From contig JAOXYB010065834.1 of NCBI GenBank assembly GCA_028565635.1, positions 1-24,516 on the forward strand: a stretch of DNA of 24,516 nt, given 5' to 3'. Source of the DNA: Phoronis ovalis (taxonomy: Eukaryota > Phoronida > Phoronidae). Made by a program: the position numbers and the translations under genes. This document shows positions 19,201 through 24,516 of this stretch, piece by piece (position 1 is the stretch's first letter; the number at the start of each line of letters is the position of its first letter). The notes beneath the pieces are model-generated. The model worked only from the letters and a program-made list of their open reading frames with translations, had not been told where the DNA came from and ran no database searches.

Positions 19201-21725
19201 CAAAAGTATGCTTCCCATTGTTTTTGACAGTAAAATAAAAAGAGGAAATTTATACTATAGTACCTTTAAAATATACTGCGTAGGTGAGTTTTACTGCAAC
19301 TAGCGTATACCAATCAATTAAAAACTTTTAAAATTTAGTTGCAGATGTGATGTCAAACCACAGTTCACTGCCCTATTTAAATGATATTTACTAAGTGGGT
19401 GGGTACTCAGGTGCTATGTTAAGTCGTCATAGTATGTAATATATCACCTGCATCATCTGCAAAGCTATATATAAAAGTAAATCTTTGCCTGTATGGCTCT
19501 TTGTTTCTTCCACCCTTTTATACTTTGATTTTTTTTTTCTCATGGTTCTTATTTTGCTGGCTGTCAATGCTGTAATATCATACAAAATACAAAAAAAATA
19601 AAATACATTATTAAAATTGAAAATAAAACGTTGTTGATTAGTTCCAGTATGTTTTTGTTGCAATAGCAGACACATACGGCTTGATGAGATTTGCAGGTGT
19701 GATTTCCAATTACTAATAAGTAAAAATAGGAAATTGACATTTTAAAAGCGTGTATGGAAAAACTTTGGCTTCTTTTTTCAGTGATTGCAAAAATAGAAAT
19801 AGAGCAGGTGATGTGAGGACCAATACCACATAAATGTGTATTAAAAAGAAAATTATGCATTAACCTGTTTTAGATTTTAAGTTATCTGCTTTATTATTTA
19901 TTCATTAAAATCACGTTTAAACAGAAAAGTTATTTATCTACCTCCAGCATTGATATTTCTCGTAATGCCTTGTATATCCAGGATCACATCTAATTTTAAT
20001 AAGGATAATTAAAATGTAGCACCTGTGTAACAAAATTAATCTGAAATTGCCTCAACTCCTTTTAAATTTTATTACTGCAATTCATACTGAAAGCATAGTA
20101 ATACAGTTAAACAAGAAAATGGAAATTTTGAAATCTATTACCAGCATATTTGTAAAACGTTTTGACAGGTTTTCCTCTTAATGAAGCGTCTTTTATACTT
20201 GCCTGTATCTTCCCTATTCGGCTCATCATTGCAGTATGGGCAGGGCACTAACCAACGGGCGCACAATGTACCATATGGCAATGTAAACAGTAATATTAAC
20301 TAAAGTATCGCTAAAAACTCTGGCACTTAAAAAACAGTCCTAAACTGTACATAAATACATTACACAGGTTCATTATTAACAAATGGTCTTTTTTTGAAAT
20401 GTTTTAGATGTTGCACTGTATCATTGGTATGGTTGATAAGACAAAGCGAGCACTAGCTGTGCTTCAGGAGAGGAGCCAACGTGACAGAGAGGAATTGGCC
20501 ATGTGGATGCGCCGGCAGAGTGATGGATTTGATAATGATGTGAAGAAAAGAACCAATGAAATGATGGTTCATACACTGCGTCAAACAGAAGATAGAGTTA
20601 CAGAGGTCAAACGTAGAGCAGGTAATATTACTAATATTGATGCTCTGATAATGTCAAATATAAAAAAGATAATTAAAATTGTGCTTTTTATTTGGTAGCT
20701 TTTTTCTTCTGCTAGTGAGGGACACCTAAATTGTGCAGTTCTTCACAAGGGGCACAGTTCAGTTGTTTGCTTAATGTACTGCATTACTCCGGTTTCAAAG
20801 AGCTCAGGTGGGAATACCATAACCACCTTGGAGTTGCTTTGTATAAAAGTTCTACAGCACAGTGATCTTCAAGGCATTAATGGAGTAGACGCTTTTCTGA
20901 CACCTGAAAATATTTCTGCAATGTTTTATAATGCTCTAAAATATTTTCATCATTTCAGAAGAGGCAGTTAATGAAGTGAAGCGTCAAGCAGTATCCGAGT
21001 TACAGAAAGCAGTTGCTGCAGCCGAATCAAAAGCTAATGAATTAGTTGCTGCAGAGCGATTGAAAATGGACCGTACTGTAACTGAAGTGAGGAAACAGGC
21101 ACAAAACGATGTTGTTAGTCATCTTAATAATCAGGAGGAATCGAGTGAGGTAATTTTTTAGAAATTTTATCGAGTAATACAGTTTTTCTGTGTGCCAGTT
21201 CCTGTTTAATTTTGATCGAATCTTATTTTAATTGTGTCTCTATCTAGTTATTGACTTTTGAAAGAGGTGATCTTGTTATGGCACTGCATTTATGAGATCT
21301 TTTAAAAACTAGATAATATTTCTCTTCAGCAATTAATTTTGCTATTCATTTTGAGAGTAGATAACTATAAAAAAACTGCAGGATGTATTTTACATAAATT
21401 ATTTTTGTTACAGAGTTGCTGGAACTGCGGTCGTAAAGCCAGTGAAACATGCAGTGGTTGTAACATAGCCAGATACTGTGGCTCCTACTGCCAGCACAAA
21501 GATTGGGAAAATCATCATCGCGTGTGTGGTACACAAAATGTCACAAGGGAAAGCCAGGCACAGTCTGCTTCTACAGCGCCTTCTGATATCCCAGGAACCA
21601 CATCAACAGTAACAGCACCAGTAAAACCCAGATCATCTAGTCCCGCTCACTCAACAACCTCTAATAAATCTGGGTCAAGATCTAGTACACCTGCTGAAAC
21701 AAAAAATGTCGAAGTACCTCGTTAA
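13200..21725 (+). CDS. RUNX1T1: ETO/MTG family transcriptional co-repressor (RUNX1T1/CBFA2T/nervy homologue), 10 exons
   Basis: The spliced CDS joins 13200-13206, 15431-15559, 15998-16212, 16615-16704, 17299-17486, 17738-17973, 18446-18513, 20408-20621, 20959-21149 and 21414-21725. All introns are GT-AG with matching phases, giving 549 residues; human family members are roughly 570-650. Domains: NHR1/TAFH about 76-172 ([20 protein letters not shown]), NHR2 about 300-350 (amphipathic helix around [12 protein letters not shown]), NHR3 about 383-446 ([18 protein letters not shown]) and NHR4/MYND 448-484 with ligands C448, C451, C459, C462, C468, C472, H480, C484. A basic NRKRK at 201-205 may be the nuclear signal. 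Known for the family: nuclear co-repressors that do not bind DNA themselves; NHR1 contacts E-protein bHLH factors, NHR2 oligomerises, MYND binds NCoR/SMRT. Fly Nervy is also described as a PKA anchor. The vertebrate paralogues postdate this lineage, so the symbol marks family, not one-to-one orthology. Confidence 0.96.
13207..15430 (+). other. Intron 1 (2224 nt, phase 1)
   Basis: Runs from GTAAGC to TTTCTCTAG. It holds a perfect 14 bp palindrome GATATCATGATATC at 13970-13983, an (AT)n run near 14001 and the TAAT-rich cluster at 14269-14400 listed separately. I found no further exon that fits the phase. The minus-strand frame at 15092-15397 has no domain signature. Confidence 0.65.
14269..14400. 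promoter_or_regulatory. Candidate intronic homeodomain/POU site cluster
   Basis: The 13-mer CCTGCATAATTAA occurs twice (14270-14282 and 14384-14396). Between the copies lie CTAATTAG and CTAATTACC, and an ATTAAT follows. TAATTA is the classic homeodomain core, and GCATAATTAA resembles POU-IV (Brn3) sites. The background is AT-rich, so TAAT cores alone mean little; the repeated 13-mer is the stronger signal. This is inference only. Confidence 0.3.
15431..15559 (+). CDS. RUNX1T1: ETO exon 2, N-terminal S/T/P-rich segment
   Basis: Acceptor TTTCTCTAG ends at 15430 and donor G|GTATGA starts at 15560; phase 1 on both sides. It encodes residues 3-46, including MPDSPETK, which matches the conserved MPDSP motif at the same place in vertebrate ETO proteins, followed by several SP/TP dipeptides. 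The open frame upstream of the acceptor (15343-15430) is intronic. Confidence 0.93.
15560..15997 (+). other. Intron 2 (438 nt, phase 1)
   Basis: Starts GTATGA and ends TATTTGCAG. I see nothing else of note in it. Confidence 0.9.
15998..16212 (+). CDS. RUNX1T1: ETO exon 3, start of NHR1/TAFH
   Basis: Acceptor TTTGCAG ends at 15997; donor GTG|GTAAGT starts at 16213. It encodes residues 46-117: a NGSHSP..SLNG..PSP linker also seen in vertebrate members, then the near-invariant [20 protein letters not shown] block and the first NHR1 helices through [16 protein letters not shown]. This part is almost identical to human MTG8/MTG16 over more than 40 residues. Confidence 0.97.
16213..16614 (+). other. 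Intron 3 (402 nt, phase 0)
   Basis: Starts GTAAGT and ends TTTTCTTACAG. I see no other features. Confidence 0.9.
16615..16704 (+). CDS. RUNX1T1: ETO exon 4, middle of NHR1
   Basis: Thirty whole codons (residues 118-147) between TTACAG and K|GTAAGT. It begins [19 protein letters not shown] and ends PFVIPFLK, matching the central TAFH helices of vertebrate homologues. Phase 0 on both sides, so skipping it would keep the frame but delete the core of the domain. Confidence 0.97.
16705..17298 (+). other. Intron 4 (594 nt, phase 0)
   Basis: Starts GTAAGT and ends CATATTGTAG. I see no other features. A frame starting at 17249 is a shifted overlap with exon 5. Confidence 0.9.
17299..17486 (+). CDS. 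RUNX1T1: ETO exon 5, end of NHR1 and basic linker
   Basis: Acceptor ATATTGTAG ends at 17298; donor AG|GTAAAC starts at 17487, leaving phase 2. It encodes residues 148 to the start of 210: [19 protein letters not shown], the last NHR1 helix (nearly identical to vertebrates), a less conserved acidic and serine stretch, then [10 protein letters not shown], whose basic cluster lies where ETO proteins carry their nuclear localisation signal. Confidence 0.96.
17656..17749 (+). repeat. Exact 47 bp tandem duplication across the exon 6 acceptor
   Basis: 17656-17702 and 17703-17749 are identical at all 47 positions. Each copy contains a TTTTACGTTTTTCCAG acceptor and the first 12 nt of exon 6. This gives acceptor AGs at 17689-17690 and 17736-17737. 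Only the downstream one joins exon 5 in the conserved frame. From the upstream one, the frame reaches TAG at 17710-17712. Confidence 0.97.
17738..17973 (+). CDS. RUNX1T1: ETO exon 6, linker with Arg/Glu-rich helix
   Basis: Phase 2 in, phase 1 out (donor A|GTAAGT at 17974). Residues 210-289. It starts RPKENG, matching the RTKENG of vertebrate MTG8, then passes through a proline/serine-rich segment with several SP sites to [20 protein letters not shown], a charged stretch of alternating Arg and Glu. The purine-rich coding sequence may also act as a splicing enhancer. The start is chosen at the downstream of two duplicated acceptors because only that one keeps the frame. Confidence 0.93.
17974..18445 (+). 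other. Intron 6 (472 nt, phase 1)
   Basis: Starts GTAAGT and ends CTTGTTTGTAG. I see no other features. Confidence 0.9.
18446..18513 (+). CDS. RUNX1T1: ETO exon 7, start of NHR2
   Basis: A small exon of 68 nt bounded by TTTGTAG and ACA|GTAAGT, residues 289-311. It ends [11 protein letters not shown], matching the W..EWKHLD region that opens the NHR2 helix in vertebrate ETO. Phase 1 in, phase 0 out. Confidence 0.94.
18514..20407 (+). other. Intron 7 (1894 nt, phase 0)
   Basis: Starts GTAAGT and ends GAAATGTTTTAG. It contains TTATT/AAATA simple sequence near 18565-18600. Open frames at 18949-19218 and 19427-19860 are AT-driven and lack domains. No additional exon is supported. Confidence 0.85.
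20408..20621 (+). CDS. RUNX1T1: ETO exon 8, NHR2 helix and extension
   Basis: Acceptor TGTTTTAG ends at 20407; donor G|GTAATA starts at 20622. Residues 312-383. [20 protein letters not shown] continues the amphipathic NHR2 helix used for oligomerisation, and [11 protein letters not shown] matches its C-terminal part. The rest ([20 protein letters not shown]) is a charged helix leading straight into NHR3, where vertebrates have a Ser/Pro-containing linker. Phase 0 in, phase 1 out. Confidence 0.96.
20622..20958 (+). other. Intron 8 (337 nt, phase 1)
   Basis: Starts GTAATA and ends CATCATTTCAG. A 65-codon open frame at 20774-20971 runs into the next exon in a different frame and is not treated as coding. 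Confidence 0.9.
20959..21149 (+). CDS. RUNX1T1: ETO exon 9, NHR3 coiled coil
   Basis: Acceptor CATTTCAG ends at 20958; donor GAG|GTAATT starts at 21150. Residues 383-446. [19 protein letters not shown] is nearly identical to the vertebrate NHR3, followed by an alanine-rich helical stretch ending NNQEESSE, equivalent to NQQEDSSE in human proteins. In Nervy and MTG16 this region is reported to bind the PKA regulatory subunit; whether that holds here is untested. Confidence 0.97.
21414..21725 (+). CDS. RUNX1T1: ETO exon 10, NHR4/MYND zinc finger and tail
   Basis: Acceptor TTGTTACAG ends at 21413. Residues 447-549, then TAA at 21723-21725. [20 protein letters not shown] opens a complete C4-C2HC MYND finger with all eight zinc ligands, nearly identical to human. 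The tail after C484 is low-complexity Ser/Thr/Pro with PGTT and SSTPAE phrases and ends in PR, as in vertebrate paralogues (TPR or VPR). This confirms the C terminus is intact. Confidence 0.97.
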   Translation, partial: SCWNCGRKASETCSGCNIARYCGSYCQHKDWENHHRVCGTQNVTRESQAQSASTAPSDIPGTTSTVTAPVKPRSSSPAHSTTSNKSGSRSSTPAETKNVEVPR

Positions 21726-21736
21726 AATGATGAAAG

Positions 21737-21742
21737 AATAAA
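21737..21742 (+). terminator. Early AATAAA, 11 nt after the stop codon
   Basis: An exact AATAAA very close to the stop codon. If used it would give a 3' UTR of only a few tens of bases; it may simply be non-functional. Confidence 0.3.
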
Positions 21743-22313
21743 ACTGAAATTTTTCATTTTAAATTTTCTCCTGCTTTAGAAAATAGACTCAACAAAAAGG
21801 TTTCTAACCTAGAACGGTTGTGCTATGTTAAGGTGATAAACATCTAAGTTGAGAAAATTTGTTTTCATGTAATTGTATTGTAAAACAACAAGTATTTATT
21901 AGCATCCTTTTGTTGTCATGACAGCCATTGTTATGGAAAAATATATATAGCATTCGGCTTGGATATAGAACTAGCTGACTGTTGTGTTGAAAGTCAGTAA
22001 TATTGTTGCAAATTATCTTGTTGTTATTTTCGTCTTTCATTTGTTGAGGGCACTTGCACAGCTGCTTATAAATTATAGTAAAAATACAATAGAATCTTAG
22101 TGGAAGTAATAGGTGTAGTAACACAAATTGAACATTGTAGCCTTCCTTTAAAAAGAGGGATAAAGTCTCAAATTGTGTACAGCATGACCTCTCTAAGGCC
22201 AAAATTTCAAATTTTTCAGTATGTTTAGTTAGCAGATAATCATATTATTAATTGTTTTAATTGCATGCACGATGATTTCTAATGTATTGTTAAGTTTGTT
22301 AATAATTTTAGAT

Positions 22314-22321
22314 TGTAAATA
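22314..22321 (+). promoter_or_regulatory. Pumilio-type element TGTAAATA in the 3' UTR
   Basis: An exact match to the PUF consensus TGTANATA on the transcribed strand. The motif is short and the UTR AT-rich, so chance occurrence is possible. Confidence 0.35.
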
Positions 22322-22888
22322 ATTTGACCAACTTCACAGTGTATTCTGTGGACAATCGGATATAGATGAGAAGTGGTGTTGTATGATGTAAAAAATGATT
22401 AATGTAAGATCTATGAAAAGTTGTAAATTTGCTTTTCAAGTTGTTGTAGTGTTAATGCGTGCATACTCAATGTTCATCTGTATGTAAAATGTACAAAAAT
22501 ATGGGAAGATATAACAAAATATGGTGCCAACTAGTATTCAGGTGAACTATACTGTGCATGATTTAAAATTTAAGAAATCTATAAAAATTATAAAATATGT
22601 TCACTTTAATTGCATTTAGTAACAGCTGACATAGGTCAACACTGACCAGCTGCGTTTACTTCTAGATCTGAATTTTTACTGTGTATAAGTTTATTTTTGC
22701 ATTTTACAATATTTTACGTCTGTTCAAAAGATACTTTTCATCACTGGAAAGTGATCTTTGTCTTATATTTTTGTAGTTCTATGTAGACATATGATTCAAA
22801 TGGGCTCATATCAAGAATTTCACTTGATGATTTAAAGAAAGTGGATATAAAGCAAGGTTTTGATTAACATTCATGAGAAGCCATTTCC

Positions 22889-22930
22889 TTATCTTTACGT
22901 GTTATTTCTTTATCTTTACGTGTTATTTCT
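22889..22930 (+). repeat. Exact 21 bp tandem duplication in the 3' UTR
   Basis: TTATCTTTACGTGTTATTTC plus one T (22889-22909) is repeated perfectly at 22910-22930. Confidence 0.95.
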
Positions 22931-23346
22931 TGACTGTAATTTGTATGCAGGATTTTTGCCATATTGTTCACTGTACTTTTTGGTTTATACTGTTGCAATC
23001 ATGTGATTACTAATACAAAAGCACGTGGCTGAAATTGTCATGTATAAAACCACATGATTTTGCTCTTTGGTTAATCATCAGATACATTTGTAGTTAATCG
23101 AGACTAAATATCAAAAGCAATGCAAGACATGACAATGATTCCATGTTCATGCTAATTTTGTAAATTGAAATATCTTGTAAGATTCTGTTTCAGATATTTA
23201 TGATATATTATGTACCAGAATATTAACATACATATTTGGATAATATTAGATCTCAGATAGCAACGGTTATTGTGCTACTAAACATTATAAATTGTACAGA
23301 GATTTTGTTGGCCTGTACAGTAATATATTGTGCATGTATATTTTCA

Positions 23347-23378
23347 AATAAAATACTCTGTGGTGAATTGAAAATAAA
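23347..23378 (+). terminator. Paired polyadenylation signals of the ETO gene
   Basis: AATAAA at 23347-23352 and again at 23373-23378, the latter followed by T-rich sequence (TCTTTTATT). This is the most likely main cleavage region for the plus-strand transcript, about 10-30 nt downstream of either hexamer. Confidence 0.65.
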
Positions 23379-23381
23379 TCT

Positions 23382-23387
23382 TTTATT
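23382..23387 (-). terminator. Candidate minus-strand AATAAA for the convergent gene
   Basis: TTTATT on the plus strand reads AATAAA on the minus strand, about 755 nt after the minus-strand stop codon. A weaker ATTAAA lies earlier at 23839-23844 (minus). If 23382 is used, the two convergent transcripts would end within tens of bases of each other. Confidence 0.35.
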
Positions 23388-24142
23388 AGTTAATAATATT
23401 TGACATGGACCTGAAAAATTAAGCTAAAAATTATCTTATCAGCTGCATACAACAACTTCATAAATAATTCATGCAACAGTAGATGCCACTTTGAAAGGTA
23501 CGGTTGTTTATAAGCAACGTGGGAAACTTAATTTTGAGCACTTGCACATAGGAACAGTATTTAGTCGACACGAACAAAGCGTTACATTCTGGTTATGCAC
23601 CTATACATTGACAATACTGCTCTATTAATATCATGATTGAAGTGCGTGTACCCATGATCTAACATACCATTTTGGAAATTTAAATGTGGAATGAATAAAC
23701 ATAACTAAGCCTTCAAACATGTGAACTTGGCTATTCTGGTAAAAATCAGATTTTCCTAATCTATCCACTGTGTATAATAATCATAAATGTGAAACATTAT
23801 TTTTGTAAATGAAAAGGATTTAGCTGTTATGATAGATGTTTAATTTTAGTTTTGACTGAAAATAATACTGCCAAAAACAGTCGCATCTTGAACACCAACA
23901 GTAAATAATTAAAGCCAACAAGAGTATCATATTTACGGATGGATCAGTTTCTTCCTAGCTATTTGACAGTGGAAGATCCATCCATTTGGATCACTCCATC
24001 AATAGGTTTTTCTTAATCGATACTTTCTATATCATTGTTTTGCTATCCATAGTTTCAAACCAATCTGTCAAATAGTTATTCTTGCCATCTATACTTCTGC
24101 ACAATTGCATTAAATATTTGTGCAATCCAGCATGTCAGACGC
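23388..24142 (-). other. Probable 3' UTR of the convergent minus-strand gene
   Basis: Lies between the TAA of the minus-strand exon and the candidate minus-strand AATAAA. No other gene is visible. The half nearest the exon carries decayed copies of the exon's own end and two inverted-repeat pairs. The extent is inferred. Confidence 0.5.
23937..24075. repeat. Nested inverted repeats in the minus-strand 3' UTR
   Basis: GGATGGATC (23937-23945) pairs with GATCCATCC (23975-23983), and CTATTTGACAG (23959-23969) pairs with CTGTCAAATAG (24065-24075). The arms interleave, so both stems could not form in one simple fold. The second pair belongs to the repeat family described for 23977-24181. Confidence 0.6.
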
Positions 24143-24181
24143 TTATGTTTTCCATCCATACTTTTGAACCATTCTGTCAAA
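23977..24181 (-). repeat. Diverged repeats of the 3'-terminal coding sequence
   Basis: The coding end at 24152-24181 (encoding FDRMVQKYGW on the minus strand) has diverged partial copies at 24043-24073 (reads FDRLV, stop, NYG), 24076-24111 (reads NAIVQKYRWQE then stop) and more weakly at about 23977-24008. Identity is roughly 80 percent for the first and lower for the others, by eye. The copies lie beyond the TAA, so they are non-coding in this transcript. Confidence 0.6.
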
Positions 24182-24283
24182 TGCTTGACGAGCTTCATAC
24201 TCATCATAGGCTCTATCAGGATTATTATCTAGTCTTGTATTACCATCGCTTAAAATTTCCGCACGGATCTGCACTAAGATACC
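24143..24283 (-). CDS. Terminal coding exon of an unrecognised minus-strand gene
   Basis: Read on the minus strand, a good acceptor (GATATTTTCAG, with AG at 24285-24284) is followed by 46 open codons and TAA at 24145-24143. The peptide starts GILVQIRAEILSDGNTRLDN and ends AFDRMVQKYGWKT. It is rich in charged and aromatic residues with balanced composition, unlike the AT-driven chance frames elsewhere in the window, and codon use looks coding. I cannot name the family. The phase of the first codon is assumed to be 0. Upstream exons lie beyond the window. The gene is convergent with the ETO gene. Confidence 0.72.
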   Translation of the reverse strand, partial: GILVQIRAEILSDGNTRLDNNPDRAYDEYEARQAFDRMVQKYGWKT

Positions 24284-24516
24284 CTGAAAATATCAGCGCG
24301 AGTTAATGCAAGTAATAACAAGGAAAACAAGGCCAGGACGATTTTGAGAATCATCCTATCACGCTGCTAAATTGACTATTCGGGCGAAAGGAATTGCATA
24401 ATATGAATATGAAGCATATATGTTTTAGAAGTACAGTTTCATTGATCAAAATAATAAATTAAAGAAATATATAGTTATCAAATTTATGTCATTGCTCATT
24501 ACATTTCATTAGCAAA
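24284..24516 (-). other. Intron of the minus-strand gene (partial)
   Basis: Sequence upstream (on the minus strand) of the terminal-exon acceptor. No donor or further exon is identifiable before the window ends. Confidence 0.5.

Larger units (their letters stand above)
21726..23400 (+). other. ETO 3' untranslated region (~1.65 kb)
   Basis: From the stop codon to just past the paired AATAAA signals at 23347 and 23373. It is AT-rich with no introns evident. It contains a Pumilio-type TGTAAATA and a 21 bp duplication. The 124-codon minus-strand frame at 21828-22202 has no domain and is a chance frame. The end point is inferred from the hexamers. Confidence 0.7.

Noticed and set aside
20774-20971. 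Open frame through intron 8 into exon 9
   Set aside because: It is in a different frame from exon 9 and interrupts the conserved RRA-EEAVNEV junction made by the clean splice.
21828-22202. 124-codon minus-strand frame opposite the ETO 3' UTR
   Set aside because: AT-driven composition, no domain, and no splice or polyadenylation support; best explained as a chance frame.

Overview
This is eukaryotic nuclear DNA. It is AT-rich, intron-rich and mostly non-coding, with GT-AG introns, AATAAA polyadenylation signals and dispersed or tandem repeats. The one recognisable gene is an ETO/MTG (RUNX1T1/CBFA2T, Drosophila nervy) co-repressor whose protein keeps all four Nervy homology regions. The invertebrate-style NHR2-NHR3 junction, AT-rich introns and repeat style suggest a lophotrochozoan, perhaps a mollusc. 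That placement is inference, because no species marker is present.

Layout. Positions 1-13177 hold no gene I can support. They carry a degenerate repeat at the left edge, two inverted copies of one ~330 bp dispersed repeat (3654-3984 and 4775-5097), a ~117 bp tandem array (4345-5245) interrupted by the second copy, a 335 bp element with imperfect terminal inverted repeats (5417-5751), and an exact 33 bp tandem duplication (7472-7537). The ETO gene runs on the plus strand from a 29-nt exon at 13178-13206 to a stop codon at 21723-21725. I could join ten exons with compatible splice phases; the coding parts sum to 1650 nt, or 549 codons plus stop. A ~1.65 kb 3' UTR ends near paired AATAAA signals at 23347 and 23373.

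Beyond it, a convergent minus-strand gene enters from the right. Its last coding exon (24143-24283) encodes 46 residues of a protein I do not recognise. Its 3' UTR appears to fill the gap back to the ETO gene, so the two genes are tail to tail.

Functionally the window is one transcriptional co-repressor gene: NHR1/TAFH (partner binding), NHR2 (oligomerisation), NHR3 (coiled coil) and NHR4/MYND zinc finger (NCoR/SMRT-type partner binding). The most notable observation is a perfect 47 bp tandem duplication across the exon 6 splice acceptor. It creates two equivalent 3' splice sites 47 nt apart. The downstream one keeps the frame; the upstream one leads to a stop after seven codons, so splice choice could switch between full-length protein and an NHR1-only or NMD-targeted transcript. 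I found no evidence of a wholly new multi-gene system.
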